Part shown: one piece after another, positions 17,375 to 26,933 of the stretch
Numbering within the stretch: the first letter of the stretch is position 1
How the letters are laid out: each line of letters begins with the position of its first letter
Source: Streptomyces sp. NBC_00236
GTDB lineage: Bacteria > Actinomycetota > Actinomycetes > Streptomycetales > Streptomycetaceae
Direction of reading: 5' to 3'
Assembly (NCBI RefSeq): GCF_036195045.1
Contig: NZ_CP108100.1
Span: 6,448,001 to 6,512,000 of the forward strand
Length of the DNA stretch: 64,000 nucleotides
Translations under genes and position numbers: made by a program
Notes under the pieces: generated by a model
What the model was told of the DNA's origin: nothing
Databases searched by the model: none
The model's input: the letters and a program-made list of their open reading frames with translations, nothing else

Positions 17375-19546
17375 TCACGCCTGGACAGCGAGGACCAGCG
17401 GAAACACGCCGCCCACCCCGGACCGCCGCAGGAGCCGGGCCGCCACGGCGAGGGTCCAGCCGGTGTCCGAGCGATCGTCCACGAGCAGGACGGGACCTTC
17501 CACCGCTGCCAGGGCCTCGGCCAGCTCGGGCCCCACGACGAGCCGCTCGTGCAGGGCCCGGACCCGCTGGGCGCTGTTGGTCTGCGAGATCCGGGCACCT
17601 TCGGCTCCCGGGGCGTGGCCGACACTGCCCAGCAGGGGCATTCGTCCGACCTCGGCGATGCGGTTGCCGAGTGACTGGATGAGCTGGGGCCTGCTGTGGG
17701 AGGCCACGGTGACCACACCGACCGGCCGGGGAACGGCGTTCACCGCGCCGGGCGCCCAGCCGCCCGGGCCCCGCGCCCAGTCGGCCAGCACGGTCACCAC
17801 GGCTTCGGCCACGTCGTCCGGCACCGGAGCGTCGGGCGACTGCGCGGCCAGCAGGGGGCGGAGCCTGTTGCCCCAGCCGATGTCGGAGAGGCGGCCCAGC
17901 GCCCGGCCGGTGCCGGACAACTCGCCTGCGGGGATCCGGCCCTTGAGGTCGACCCCCACCGCGGCAAGACCGGTCGGCCACATCTTGCGGGGCTCCACCT
18001 CGACGCCGGGCCGGCCGAGCTCGCCCCGCGCGGTGTCCAGAGCGGTCGTGGAGACGGCCTCGTCGAAGCGGGCTCCGGCACAGTTGTCGCAACGTCCGCA
18101 GTCCGTCGCCTCCTCGTCGTCCAACTGGCGGCGCAGGAACTCCATCCGGCAGCCGCCCGTCGTCGCGTAGTCGCGCATCGCCTGCTGCTCGGCCGCCCGT
18201 TGGCGCGCCACCCAGGCATACCGCTCGGCGTCGTAGACCCAGGGCTCGCCCGTGGCGATCCAGCCGCCCTTGACGCGGCGGACCGCCCCGTCGACGTCGA
18301 GCACCTTGAGCATGGTCTCCAGCCGGGTGCGCCGCAGGTCGACCAAGGGCTCCAGAGCGGGCAGCGAGAGCGGGCGCCCTGCCTGGGCGAGCGCGTCGAT
18401 CGTGCGCCGGACCTGTTCCTCCGGGGGAAAGGCGACCGACGCGAAGTACTGCCAGATCGCCTCGTCCTCCTTGCCCGGAAGCAGCAGCACCTCGGCGTGT
18501 TCGACGCCGCGGCCCGCACGGCCGACCTGCTGGTAGTACGCGATGGGGGAGGAGGGCGAGCCCAGGTGGACGACGAAGCCCAGGTCTGGCTTGTCGAACC
18601 CCATGCCCAGCGCGGAGGTGGCCACCAGGGCCTTGACGCGGTTGGCCAGCAGATCGTCCTCGGCCTGCTGGCGGTCGGCGTTCTCGGTACGGCCGGTGTA
18701 CGAGGCGACGGTGTGCCCGCACTGACGGAGATACGCGGTGATCTCCTCGGCCGCCGCGACCGTCAGGGTGTAGATGATCCCCGAACCCGGGAGCTCTTTG
18801 AGGTGGTCGCCGAGCCAGGCCAGCCGGTGTGCGGCATTGGGCAGTTGCAGCACACCGAGGCTCAGGCTCTCCCGGTCCAGCGGACCGCGCAGGACGAGCG
18901 CGTCCGTACCCGCGCCGGTGCCCAGCTGTTCCGCGACGTCCGCGGTCACACGGGCGTTGGCGGTGGCGGTGGTCGCGAGGACGGGCACGCCCGCGGGCAG
19001 GTCGGCGAGCATGGTCCGCAGCCGCCGGTAGTCGGGCCGGAAGTCGTGGCCCCAGTCGGAGATGCAGTGCGCCTCGTCGACCACGAGCAGTCCGGTCGCG
19101 GCGGCGAGCCTGGGCAGCACCTGATCCCGGAAATCCGGATTGTTGAGCCGCTCGGGGCTGACGAGCAGCACATCCACCTCACCGGCGGCCACCTCGGCCT
19201 GCACCGTCTCCCACTCCTCGGTGTTGGACGAATTGATCGTCCGCGCACTGATCCCGGCCCGGGCGGCGGCCGCCACCTGGTTGCGCATCAGTGCCAGCAA
19301 CGGGGAGACGATCACGGTGGGCCCGCTGCCCTGCGCGCGCAGCAGCGAGGTCGCGACGAAGTAGACGGCCGACTTTCCCCAGCCGGTCCGCTGGACGACC
19401 AGTGCTCTGCGCTTGTTGGCGACGAGGGCTTCGATGGCCCGCCACTGGTCCTCACGCAGCCGGGCAGTGCCGGAGGCGTCCCCGACGAGTCGTGCCAATA
19501 CGGAATCGGCCGAAGTTCTGAGCTCTGCACGGTCTGCGTTGGTCAT
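17375..19546 (-). CDS. RecQ-family DNA helicase with C-terminal phosphoribosyltransferase-like domain
   Basis: This 723-residue protein has RecQ motifs: motif 0 [12 protein letters not shown], a Walker A variant RTGWGKSA (residues 53-60), [22 protein letters not shown] (DEAH), [21 protein letters not shown] and [10 protein letters not shown] zinc-binding cluster follows (CRMEF...CGRCDNC). The last 130 residues contain [23 protein letters not shown] and [14 protein letters not shown], the latter resembling the PRPP-binding motif of type I phosphoribosyltransferases. RecQ helicases process forks and recombination intermediates. The ATG at 19546 faces a DUF4192 gene across a spacer containing paired DnaA boxes. 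Confidence 0.93.
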   Translation of the reverse strand: MTNADRAELRTSADSVLARLVGDASGTARLREDQWRAIEALVANKRRALVVQRTGWGKSAVYFVATSLLRAQGSGPTVIVSPLLALMRNQVAAAARAGISARTINSSNTEEWETVQAEVAAGEVDVLLVSPERLNNPDFRDQVLPRLAAATGLLVVDEAHCISDWGHDFRPDYRRLRTMLADLPAGVPVLATTATANARVTADVAEQLGTGAGTDALVLRGPLDRESLSLGVLQLPNAAHRLAWLGDHLKELPGSGIIYTLTVAAAEEITAYLRQCGHTVASYTGRTENADRQQAEDDLLANRVKALVATSALGMGFDKPDLGFVVHLGSPSSPIAYYQQVGRAGRGVEHAEVLLLPGKEDEAIWQYFASVAFPPEEQVRRTIDALAQAGRPLSLPALEPLVDLRRTRLETMLKVLDVDGAVRRVKGGWIATGEPWVYDAERYAWVARQRAAEQQAMRDYATTGGCRMEFLRRQLDDEEATDCGRCDNCAGARFDEAVSTTALDTARGELGRPGVEVEPRKMWPTGLAAVGVDLKGRIPAGELSGTGRALGRLSDIGWGNRLRPLLAAQSPDAPVPDDVAEAVVTVLADWARGPGGWAPGAVNAVPRPVGVVTVASHSRPQLIQSLGNRIAEVGRMPLLGSVGHAPGAEGARISQTNSAQRVRALHERLVVGPELAEALAAVEGPVLLVDDRSDTGWTLAVAARLLRRSGVGGVFPLVLAVQA

Positions 19547-19596
19547 ACCCCCATGCAACCCGATGGGTACGACAAACCGCGAACGACCGGGCGGTT

Positions 19597-19619
19597 CCTG
19601 TGGATAAGTTATCCACAGG
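19597..19619. promoter_or_regulatory. Palindromic pair of DnaA boxes between recQ and DUF4192 gene
   Basis: TGTGGATAA (19599-19607) and TTATCCACA (19609-19617) are facing perfect nine-base DnaA boxes of the E. coli consensus, one base apart, within a 23-bp perfect palindrome. They sit in the divergent promoter spacer, 39 bp from the DUF4192 start. DnaA could act here as a transcription factor or be titrated. Confidence 0.7.
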
Positions 19620-19657
19620 GGGTCGCGAAAATTGTCCGGCCGGGGGACGGTCATCCC

Positions 19658-20959
19658 ATGAACAAGCACCACGAATCCACCGGACCGTCCGACGAGCAGC
19701 AGATCACCTTGCGCGGGCCCGCCGAGCTGGCCGACGCCCTCCCGTACCTCATGGGATTCCATCCGAACGACAGCGTGGTCATGGTCGCGCTGCACGGCGG
19801 TCGAGGCCGTTTCGGCGGGCGCCTGAGGCTCGGGATCCCGCAGTCCGCGCACGAGTGGCCTTCGGTCGCCGAGCAGCTCGCCGAGTGCCTGATCAAGGGG
19901 AGCGAGCGGCGCGGCGGGCGCCCCGACGCGATCGTGCTCTTCCTCTGCCAGGACCCGGCCGAAGGAGAAACGGGCAGCCAGACCATGGAGCGGCTTCGGC
20001 CCTTCGCCCAGCGGCTGCGAACCGCCTGCGGGGCGCTGGACGTGCCGGTGCTCGAAGCGCTCTGCATCTCCGGCGACAGGTTCTGGTCCTATGTCTGCCC
20101 CGACGCCCGCTGCTGTCCGGCCGAGGGGAATCCCCTGGCCATGCAGGGCACCTCGGTCATGGCCGCGACAGCGGCGTACGCGGGCATCCAGGTGCGGGGA
20201 TCGCTGCGCGAGATGGAGTCCAGGCTCGCGCCCCAGCCGGGCGGGGCAGGCAGTGAGCAGCAACGGGCGCTGGACTCGGCCGGGTCCGCTCTGGTGCCGA
20301 AGCTCCTCGACGAGGAGAGCCGCAAGGAGGTGGGCAGCGCGACCCTGGGCCTTGCCCGGCGGCTCATGGAGCGCCTCGGACAGGCCCCGGCATCGACGCC
20401 ATCGCTGTCCGACCTCAACGACGACCGGCTGATCAGTCATGAGGAGGCGGCGGCGGTCATCCTCGGGCTCCAGGACCGGGAGACCCGGGACAGGGCCGCG
20501 GAATGGATGGAAGGGCCGGAGGCGCAGTCCGCGCTGAGGCTGTGGCGGGCACTCGCGCGCCGGTGTGTCGCGCCGTACGAGGAACATGCGGCGGCTCCGC
20601 TCACCCTGGCGGGCTGGGTCTCGTGGTCGACAGGTGACGAGCCTGCGGCGCGGGTGGCGCTCGGCCTCGCCCTGCGACTGGATCCCGGATACACCTTTGC
20701 CCAACTGCTGCACGAGGCCTGCAACCAGGGCCTCGATCCGGAGACGCTGCGGCGCTGCCTGCGCGGTGAGCGCAGCGCACGGACAGTGCGACGCGATCGC
20801 GGTACGGGACGGGCCTCGGGGACCCGTTCCGCACGGGTCCAGGCTGCCGGGCGGCGCCGGACGCGGCCGGGCTCGACCCGTCCGGGCACGGCCCTCGGCC
20901 GACGTCGACCGGGACAACTGCGCGGTCAGGGCCGGCGCGGGGCCAGGACCGGACGATGA
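19658..20959 (+). CDS. DUF4192 domain protein
   Basis: The 433-residue product opens with [30 protein letters not shown], the DUF4192 signature found in many actinobacteria. The middle contains [14 protein letters not shown], and [20 protein letters not shown] forms a Cys-containing motif that could bind metal. The C-terminal 60 residues are Arg/Gly-rich and low complexity. The function is unknown. The ATG at 19658 follows GGGGGACGG. The gene is divergent from recQ, an arrangement that suggests a link to DNA metabolism but does not prove one. A strong terminator follows immediately. Confidence 0.82.
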   Translation: MNKHHESTGPSDEQQITLRGPAELADALPYLMGFHPNDSVVMVALHGGRGRFGGRLRLGIPQSAHEWPSVAEQLAECLIKGSERRGGRPDAIVLFLCQDPAEGETGSQTMERLRPFAQRLRTACGALDVPVLEALCISGDRFWSYVCPDARCCPAEGNPLAMQGTSVMAATAAYAGIQVRGSLREMESRLAPQPGGAGSEQQRALDSAGSALVPKLLDEESRKEVGSATLGLARRLMERLGQAPASTPSLSDLNDDRLISHEEAAAVILGLQDRETRDRAAEWMEGPEAQSALRLWRALARRCVAPYEEHAAAPLTLAGWVSWSTGDEPAARVALGLALRLDPGYTFAQLLHEACNQGLDPETLRRCLRGERSARTVRRDRGTGRASGTRSARVQAAGRRRTRPGSTRPGTALGRRRPGQLRGQGRRGARTGR

Positions 20960-20961
20960 GA

Positions 20962-20994
20962 GCGTTGCGGTGCCGGAATCCGGCACCGCAACGC
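20962..20994 (+). terminator. Terminator after the DUF4192 gene
   Basis: Perfect 16-bp arms at 20962-20977 and 20979-20994 flank one unpaired base. It begins two bases after the stop codon. Confidence 0.85.
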
Positions 20995-21039
20995 CGGTCC
21001 GCCGGACGCCGTGCCCGACGAAGAGCGTCGCGAAGGGAG

Positions 21040-21067
21040 TGTTTATCGTCAGGCAGACGACTATGAT
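21040..21067 (+). promoter_or_regulatory. Leaderless promoter with embedded inverted repeat for the Nudix/NrtR-like gene
   Basis: TGTTTA (21040-21045) and the perfect -10 TATGAT (21062-21067) are 16 bp apart. The ATG at 21074 follows six bases later. The inverted repeat TCGTC-AGGCA-GACGA (21046-21060) fills the spacer, the expected place for a repressor site. Confidence 0.6.
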
Positions 21068-21073
21068 CACGGC

Positions 21074-21838
21074 ATGCCGCCCTACGACCCGTCGACCTTC
21101 CCGCCCTTCGCTGTCACCGTCGACCTGGTCGTGCTCACGGTGCGTCGTCACGCGCTCTGTGCCCTGGTGGTACGCCGAGGTGAGACGCCGTTCCAGGGCA
21201 GATGGGCGCTGCCCGGCGGATTCGTCAGAGCGGATGAGGACCTCGGTGCCGCAGCGGCGCGCGAGCTCGTCGAGGAGACCGGGCTGTGTGCGCACGACCC
21301 GGCGACCCCGGCGGTCGGTAACGGGGCCCATCTCGAACAGCTCGCCACGTACGGCGACCCCGCGCGCGATCCGCGTATGAGGGTCGTCAGCGTCGCGCAT
21401 CTCGCGCTGGCCCCTGATCTGCCCGCACCGCGGGCGGGCGGTGATGCGAACAGCGCGCGCTGGGCACCCGTCGAGGACCTGCTCGGGCCGGAGGGGGGCT
21501 ACGGCCGGGACGGGGAGAGCCAGGCACCTCTGGCCTTCGATCACGCCCGCATCCTGGCCGACGGCGTGGAGCGGGCCCGCTCCAAGATCGAGTACTCCTC
21601 CCTGGCCACCGCGTTCTGCCCGCCCGCGTTCACCGTCGGCGAGCTGCGCCGGGTGTACGAAGCGGTGTGGGGTGTGGTGCTCGATCCGAGGAACTTCCAT
21701 CGCAAGGTGACGGGTACGCCCGGATTCCTGGTGCCCGCCGGTGGGACGACCACCAGGCAGGGCGGCCGTCCCGCCCAGCTGTTCCGGTCGGGTTCGGCCA
21801 CGGTGCTGAACCCGCCGATGCTGCGGCCCGAGGTCTGA
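21074..21838 (+). CDS. Nudix hydrolase/NrtR-like transcriptional regulator
   Basis: The 254-residue protein has a Nudix domain with a complete Nudix box ([11 protein letters not shown]...RELVEETGL). The C-terminal domain of about 90 residues contains [34 protein letters not shown], matching the winged-helix of NrtR/NdnR-type NAD-metabolism regulators. NrtR proteins usually sense ADP-ribose and repress NAD salvage genes. Here the catalytic box looks intact, so it may hydrolyse as well as regulate. Initiation at 21074 appears leaderless. An inverted repeat between its own -35 and -10 suggests autoregulation. No NAD gene is adjacent. Confidence 0.85.
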   Translation: MPPYDPSTFPPFAVTVDLVVLTVRRHALCALVVRRGETPFQGRWALPGGFVRADEDLGAAAARELVEETGLCAHDPATPAVGNGAHLEQLATYGDPARDPRMRVVSVAHLALAPDLPAPRAGGDANSARWAPVEDLLGPEGGYGRDGESQAPLAFDHARILADGVERARSKIEYSSLATAFCPPAFTVGELRRVYEAVWGVVLDPRNFHRKVTGTPGFLVPAGGTTTRQGGRPAQLFRSGSATVLNPPMLRPEV

Positions 21839-22027
21839 CCGGATGGTCCGGCCCTGGTGCGGATCTGCGTAGGACCTCGCGGTTCCCGGTAGTTCCTGCG
21901 CAGGCGCCGTAGGCGTGGGTCAGGAGGAACGCCGTGGGCCCAGCCTTGAGTGAAAAGTCCGATATGTCGGGTTATCGTGCTGCGGTACCTCTGCCGTCGA
22001 GCGGCCTCACCTCCTGCGAGAGAAGCG

Positions 22028-23923
22028 ATGCTCCAGGCCATCGGACTCACCAGCGCCCGCCACCGCGGACTTCCGCCCGCCGTGGACGACCTCACGTTCG
22101 AAGCAGGGTCCGGCAGCGTGACCGCGCTCCTGGGCCCACCCGGATCAGGCAAGACCTCGGCCCTGCGTCTGATGCTCGAACTCGAGCCGGGGCGTGGCAT
22201 CACGTACTTCCGGGGCAGACCGCTGCACCGTGTGGCTCATCCGGCCCGGGAGGTGGGCGTACTGCTCGGGGACGTACCGGGGCACCCCGCCCGCACGGTC
22301 CGCGGGCAGCTGCGCATGCTCTGCGCCGCTGCGGGAGTCCCGGCGTCCAGGGCCGACGAGGTGCTGGACGCCGTAGGTCTCGTCGGGCTGGGGGACCAGC
22401 GCATCGGCACGCTCTCCCTGGGCATGGACCGCAGGCTGGCCCTCGCCTCGGCGCTGCTCGCCGACCCGCACACGCTGATCCTCGACGAACCTGCACAAGG
22501 CCTCGGCGCACGGGAGGCGGACTGGCTGCATGGAATGCTCAGGTCCCATGCCGACAGGGGCGGAACGGTCCTGTACACCACGCAGGATCCCAAGGAGGCC
22601 GCGCGGTCGGCCGGTCATGTGGTGACCATCGACTCGGGGCGCCTCGTCGCCGATCAGGAAGCCGCGGACTTCTCCCGTACCCGGCTGCGCCCCCGCGTCG
22701 CGGTCCGTTCCCCGCACGCCGCCCGCCTTGCCGCGATCGTCAGCCGAGAGGCCCGCGCCGCCCGGCGCTCCGTCGAGGTCGTCACCGAGGCGAGCAGCAG
22801 CCGGCTCTCCGTCTACGGCAGCAGCTGTGCGGAGATCGGGGACACGGCTTTCCGCCACGGGCTTCCCGTTCATCAGCTCGCCGACGAGGTGGGCGACACC
22901 GGCTCCGGATCCCGTCCTCGTGACGGCGGCCTCCTCGGCGACGGCCCTCTGGGAGACGGTCTCCGCGGCAACGATCTCGTCGGCGACGGTCTCCGCGACA
23001 ACCGCCTTCCCGGCGGTGGCAGCGGCGCTGCCGCGGATGCCCGCCTCGCCACGGGAACCGGTGCGGTCGCCGCCACCGGCGTGCGCGCCACGCACGGCCC
23101 CGCCGTCCCGGCCGGGGCGCAGTTGCCGCCGCGGATCAGGCGGCGCCCGGCCCGTGGCCCGCTGCGCCCGGTGCGATATGAGCTGCGCCGCCTCTTCGGC
23201 GTCAGGACCACGACCCTGATCGTCGCCGTCACCCTTGTCGCCTCCGCCGCGGTGTCCGTCGTGCTCGCCCGTAGTGGCCGTGCCCCACTGCCGAACGTGC
23301 TGGTCGCCTGGCCTTCGCTGTTGCCGCTGCCCCCCGCCGCGCTCGGCGCGGGGTTGCTCGGAGCCCTGTCCTTCGGCGACGAGTTCCGATACCCGGCACT
23401 CGCCGCCGGCCGCGGGACTGTTCCCCGCAGGTTCGGGCTGCTGTTCGCCAAACTTGCCGTCTCGGCGGGCGTCGCGCTGTCGCTGGGGTTGCTCGTCGTG
23501 CTGGTCTCGGCCGAATCTCTCCGCCTCGTGTACGGAGGGGATTTGGTTCAGGTGCCTACGAATGTGATGTCGCTCGCCGTGAGTTGGTCGGGACTGACGG
23601 TCGGCTGTGCCTGGGCGGGGTTGCTGGCCGCGGGAATCTTCCGCGTGACAGCGGCGGGCGTCGCCGCCGTGCTCGCCGTTCCCGTGTTGATGGTTCCGCT
23701 CATCGAGGCGGTGCCGAAGGTGCCGACCGCCCGTTCGATGAGCGGACTTCCGGGCCGTCTCAGAGAACTGACCTGGCTGCAGTGGCCGCGTGAGGCGGAC
23801 CGGTGGGTGCTGGCCCTCGTGAGGGTCGTGGCGCACCCGGTGGGTACCGCGCTGACCCTGTCGTTGTCGGTCCTTGTCTGCGCGTATCTGTTCACGAGCC
23901 TTCGCAGCAGAGTCCGTTGGTGA
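22028..23923 (+). CDS. ABC transporter with fused ATPase and permease domains
   Basis: The 631-residue protein joins an N-terminal ABC ATPase (Walker A LLGPPGSGKTSA, signature LSLGMDRR, Walker B TLILDEPAQG) to a C-terminal permease with about six membrane segments. The signature is LSLGM rather than LSGGQ. Between them lies a low-complexity linker of repeated GDG/GDGL and GND units (about residues 295-345). Fused half-transporters of this ABC-2 layout are usually exporters. The ATG at 22028 is chosen because it begins family similarity, with GAGAGAAG upstream. It ends 160 bp before whiH. Substrate unknown. Confidence 0.85.
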   Translation: MLQAIGLTSARHRGLPPAVDDLTFEAGSGSVTALLGPPGSGKTSALRLMLELEPGRGITYFRGRPLHRVAHPAREVGVLLGDVPGHPARTVRGQLRMLCAAAGVPASRADEVLDAVGLVGLGDQRIGTLSLGMDRRLALASALLADPHTLILDEPAQGLGAREADWLHGMLRSHADRGGTVLYTTQDPKEAARSAGHVVTIDSGRLVADQEAADFSRTRLRPRVAVRSPHAARLAAIVSREARAARRSVEVVTEASSSRLSVYGSSCAEIGDTAFRHGLPVHQLADEVGDTGSGSRPRDGGLLGDGPLGDGLRGNDLVGDGLRDNRLPGGGSGAAADARLATGTGAVAATGVRATHGPAVPAGAQLPPRIRRRPARGPLRPVRYELRRLFGVRTTTLIVAVTLVASAAVSVVLARSGRAPLPNVLVAWPSLLPLPPAALGAGLLGALSFGDEFRYPALAAGRGTVPRRFGLLFAKLAVSAGVALSLGLLVVLVSAESLRLVYGGDLVQVPTNVMSLAVSWSGLTVGCAWAGLLAAGIFRVTAAGVAAVLAVPVLMVPLIEAVPKVPTARSMSGLPGRLRELTWLQWPREADRWVLALVRVVAHPVGTALTLSLSVLVCAYLFTSLRSRVRW

Positions 23924-24009
23924 TCGACGAAGGAGATCTGAACCTGCCGGGAACCACAACTCCACTAAAAATGCCCGTTTTATACCATTAAGGCGTCAAT
24001 TGGGAGGCG

Positions 24010-24022
24010 GGTGCCGATCACC
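24010..24022. promoter_or_regulatory. Candidate sigma-WhiG -10 and overlapping inverted repeat upstream of whiH
   Basis: GCCGATCA (24013-24020) resembles the sigma-WhiG -10 GCCGATAA. It overlaps the inverted repeat GGTG-N5-CACC (24010-24022). A matching -35 (TCAA, 23996-23999) is spaced 13 bp rather than about 15. whiH in S. coelicolor is known to depend on WhiG and to repress itself. Confidence 0.45.
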
Positions 24023-24083
24023 CTTTCGTGTGCTTTTCACCAAAGACCTCAAGGGGCGGCTGAGCCGCGCCGACAAAGGATGC

Positions 24084-24968
24084 GTGAGTACCCTTGCGCA
24101 CACCATGATGACCGCCGCCCGCACCGCCGACACCGGCCTCGCCGGACCGGGCGAACTCGACCGATACACCCACGCGGATGCGCCGGCCGGCGAGCGTGCC
24201 GCCGCCCGGTCCTGGGGGGACCCCGATACCGAACTGGGCCGTGTGGGCCGGCGAGGATCGGCCAGCCGGGGCCGAGGCCTGCACGGCCAACTTGTTCAGC
24301 AGCTGGGTCAGATGATCGTTTCCGGTGACCTCGGCGCGGACCGGCCCCTGGTGCCGGAGGAGATCGGCCAGCGATTCGAGGTCTCCCGCACCGTCGTCCG
24401 GGAATCTCTGCGCGTGCTGGAGGCGAAGGGTCTGGTCAGCGCCCGGCCCAATGTGGGCACCCGGGTCCGGCCGGTCAGCGACTGGAATCTGCTCGACCCC
24501 GACATCATCGAATGGCGCGCGTTCGGCCCGCAGCGTGACGACCAGCGTCGCGAACTCGGTGAGCTCCGGTGGACGATCGAACCCCTTGCCGCCCGGCTGG
24601 CCGCCGGTCACAAGCCTGACGATCTTCAGCAGAGGCTCGGGGACATGGTCGAGATCATGGGGCACGCACTCGGACAGGGGGACGTGATCACCTGCGCCCG
24701 CGCCGATGCGGAGTTCCACTCCTTGCTCATCCAGGCCGCGGGCAACCGCATGCTGGAGCACCTCTCCGGCATCGTGTCGGCCGCGCTCCAGGTCTCGGGC
24801 GGCCCGGTCACGGGCTGTGACCGTCCCAACGAGGCTTCGCTCGGCCACCATGCCCGCATCGTCGACGCCCTGGCGACCGGTGACGCCGCAGGCGCCGAAA
24901 CGGCCATGCGGCAGCTGCTCGTGGTCCAGGTGGAACGAGTGGTGCCGGGGCCGCGCGAGCAGCACTGA
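24084..24968 (+). CDS. whiH: WhiH sporulation regulator (GntR/FadR family)
   Basis: WhiH is required for sporulation septation in aerial hyphae. The 294-residue product begins STLAHTMMTAARTADTGLAGPGELDRY, which I recognise as WhiH. It then has a GntR winged helix (LHGQLVQQLGQMIVSGDLGADRPLVPEEIGQRFEVSRTVVRESLRVLEAKGL) and an FCD ligand domain (EFHSLLIQAAGNRML, metal/ligand pocket histidines). The GTG at 24084 has AAAGGA very close (three bases), so an ATG at 24105 cannot be excluded. Position directly upstream of hrdB is the conserved Streptomyces arrangement, which strengthens the call. Confidence 0.92.
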   Translation: MSTLAHTMMTAARTADTGLAGPGELDRYTHADAPAGERAAARSWGDPDTELGRVGRRGSASRGRGLHGQLVQQLGQMIVSGDLGADRPLVPEEIGQRFEVSRTVVRESLRVLEAKGLVSARPNVGTRVRPVSDWNLLDPDIIEWRAFGPQRDDQRRELGELRWTIEPLAARLAAGHKPDDLQQRLGDMVEIMGHALGQGDVITCARADAEFHSLLIQAAGNRMLEHLSGIVSAALQVSGGPVTGCDRPNEASLGHHARIVDALATGDAAGAETAMRQLLVVQVERVVPGPREQH

Positions 24969-25099
24969 CCGCAGCGCGTTCAGGGTGTACGAGCCATGTG
25001 TCGCCGGATCCCCACGGTCCGGCGGCACAATTGTGGCGAGATGTCACTCCTGGTCTCGTTCATCGCAAATGAGGTGTGACTCGGGCCACGCGGATTGGG
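24969..25099. other. Spacer between whiH and the hrdB promoter
   Basis: Non-coding. Together with the hrdB leader it makes a 323-bp gap. No strong terminator hairpin for whiH was seen, so some read-through into hrdB is conceivable. Confidence 0.4.
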
Positions 25100-25127
25100 C
25101 GTAACACTCCTCGAAACAGCGCGATGA
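25100..25127 (+). promoter_or_regulatory. Main hrdB promoter (ShbA-type)
   Basis: CGTAAC (25100-25105) and CGATGA (25122-25127) are separated by exactly 16 bp. From memory this is the motif described for the hrdB promoter recognised by the alternative sigma factor ShbA. Transcription would start near 25134, leaving a leader of roughly 158 nt. Confidence 0.75.
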
Positions 25128-25291
25128 CTTAAGAGGTGACCGCCGCGGAAGGAATACAGCAGCCGTTCAGTGCGCTGTGCAGTTCTGAGGCCTAGCCCGC
25201 GCCGTCGGTACATTCCCAGCCCGACGGTCGTCGGTACCAGCCCTCTCAGGGCCGGGCCGGAAGCCGTTTCCATCGTTCCGAGAGGTTGTTC

Positions 25292-26842
25292 GTGTCGGCC
25301 AGCACATCCCGTACGCTCCCGCCGGAGATCGCCGAGTCCGAATCTGTCATGGCGCTCATCGAGCGGGGAAAGGCTGATGGGCAGATCGCCGGCGATGACG
25401 TGCGTCGGGCCTTCGAGGCTGACCAGATTCCGCCAACCCAGTGGAAGAACGTTCTGCGCAGCCTCAACCAGATCCTCGAGGAAGAGGGTGTGACGCTGAT
25501 GGTCAGTGCCGCGGAGCCGTCGAAGCGCGCCCGCAAGAGCAGCGTCGCAGCGAAGAGCCCGGTCAAGCGCACCGCCACCAAGACCGTCGCGGCCAAGACG
25601 ACCGTGACGCGGACCGTCGCGGCCACCGCCGCCGCGTCGGCCGAAACCGTGGACGCGGTGGCCGATGACGCCGCTGCGCCCGCACCTGCGAAGAAGGCGG
25701 CAGCCAAGAAGACGGCTGCCAAGAAGACCGCCGTGAAGAAGACGGCGGCGAAGAAGACCGCGTCCAAGAAGGCCGGCAAGCAGGACGACGAGATCCTCGA
25801 CGGCGACGACGCAGCCGAGGAAGTCAAGGCCGGCAAGGGTGAGGAAGAGGAGGGCGAGGGCGAGAACAAGGGCTTCGTCCTCTCCGACGACGACGAGGAC
25901 GACGCACCTGCGCAGCAGGTCGCCGTTGCCGGCGCCACGGCCGACCCGGTCAAGGACTACCTGAAGCAGATCGGCAAGGTCCCGCTCCTCAACGCCGAGC
26001 AGGAGGTCGAGCTCGCCAAGCGCATCGAGGCGGGTCTGTTCGCCGAGGACAAGCTGGCGAACTCCGACAAGCTCGCTCCCAAGCTCAAGCGCGAGCTGGA
26101 GATCATCGCCGAGGACGGCCGCCGCGCCAAGAACCACCTGCTGGAGGCCAACCTCCGTCTCGTGGTCTCGCTGGCCAAGCGTTACACCGGCCGCGGCATG
26201 CTCTTCCTGGACCTGATCCAGGAGGGCAACCTGGGTCTGATCCGTGCCGTCGAGAAGTTCGACTACACCAAGGGCTACAAGTTCTCCACGTACGCCACCT
26301 GGTGGATCCGTCAGGCGATCACGCGTGCCATGGCCGACCAGGCCCGCACCATCCGTATCCCGGTGCACATGGTCGAGGTCATCAACAAGCTCGCGCGCGT
26401 GCAGCGTCAGATGCTCCAGGACCTGGGCCGTGAGCCCACCCCGGAGGAGCTGGCCAAGGAACTCGACATGACCCCCGAGAAGGTCATCGAGGTCCAGAAG
26501 TACGGCCGCGAGCCGATCTCCCTCCACACCCCGCTGGGTGAGGACGGGGACAGCGAGTTCGGCGACCTGATCGAGGACTCCGAGGCGGTCGTCCCGGCCG
26601 ACGCGGTCAGCTTCACGCTCCTCCAGGAGCAGCTGCACTCGGTGCTCGACACGCTGTCCGAGCGTGAGGCGGGCGTGGTCTCCATGCGCTTCGGCCTCAC
26701 CGACGGGCAGCCGAAGACGCTGGACGAGATCGGCAAGGTCTACGGCGTGACGCGTGAGCGCATCCGTCAGATCGAGTCCAAGACGATGTCCAAGCTGCGC
26801 CACCCGTCGCGTTCTCAGGTCCTGCGCGACTATCTCGACTAG
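25292..26842 (+). CDS. hrdB: Principal (vegetative) RNA polymerase sigma factor HrdB
   Basis: HrdB directs RNA polymerase to housekeeping promoters. The 516-residue protein begins [19 protein letters not shown]. It has a Lys/Ala/Thr-rich linker with AAKKT repeats (about residues 130-165) and an acidic stretch to about 205. Region 1.2 follows ([17 protein letters not shown]), then region 2 ([31 protein letters not shown]) and region 4.2 ([22 protein letters not shown]). The GTG at 25292 has GAGAGG six bases upstream. The N-terminal extension is typical of actinobacterial RpoD orthologues. A GGAAT (25151) recalls a sigma-R promoter, but the partner motif is off-spacing. Confidence 0.98.
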   Translation: MSASTSRTLPPEIAESESVMALIERGKADGQIAGDDVRRAFEADQIPPTQWKNVLRSLNQILEEEGVTLMVSAAEPSKRARKSSVAAKSPVKRTATKTVAAKTTVTRTVAATAAASAETVDAVADDAAAPAPAKKAAAKKTAAKKTAVKKTAAKKTASKKAGKQDDEILDGDDAAEEVKAGKGEEEEGEGENKGFVLSDDDEDDAPAQQVAVAGATADPVKDYLKQIGKVPLLNAEQEVELAKRIEAGLFAEDKLANSDKLAPKLKRELEIIAEDGRRAKNHLLEANLRLVVSLAKRYTGRGMLFLDLIQEGNLGLIRAVEKFDYTKGYKFSTYATWWIRQAITRAMADQARTIRIPVHMVEVINKLARVQRQMLQDLGREPTPEELAKELDMTPEKVIEVQKYGREPISLHTPLGEDGDSEFGDLIEDSEAVVPADAVSFTLLQEQLHSVLDTLSEREAGVVSMRFGLTDGQPKTLDEIGKVYGVTRERIRQIESKTMSKLRHPSRSQVLRDYLD

Positions 26843-26863
26843 GTCGCTCAGTCACGCAGTGGG

Positions 26864-26901
26864 CCGAGGGCCCGGATCCCCCCAGGGGTCCGGGCCCTCG
26901 G
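26864..26901 (+). terminator. hrdB terminator
   Basis: Arms 26864-26881 and 26885-26901 pair over 17 bp with one bulged T and a three-base loop, 22 bp after the hrdB stop. Confidence 0.85.
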
Positions 26902-26933
26902 TCGTGTGCGGGTGCGGCTTGCGGCTGGCGGAA

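Noticed and set aside
19546..21700. Extension of the recQ frame upstream to 21700 on the minus strand
   Set aside because: The extra part is antisense to the DUF4192 and Nudix genes and lacks RecQ similarity. The RecQ homology begins just after 19546.
25151..25184. Sigma-R promoter upstream of hrdB (GGAAT)
   Set aside because: The GTT element lies 26 bp away instead of about 18, and GCT occurs at the correct spacing. This is too weak to list as a promoter.
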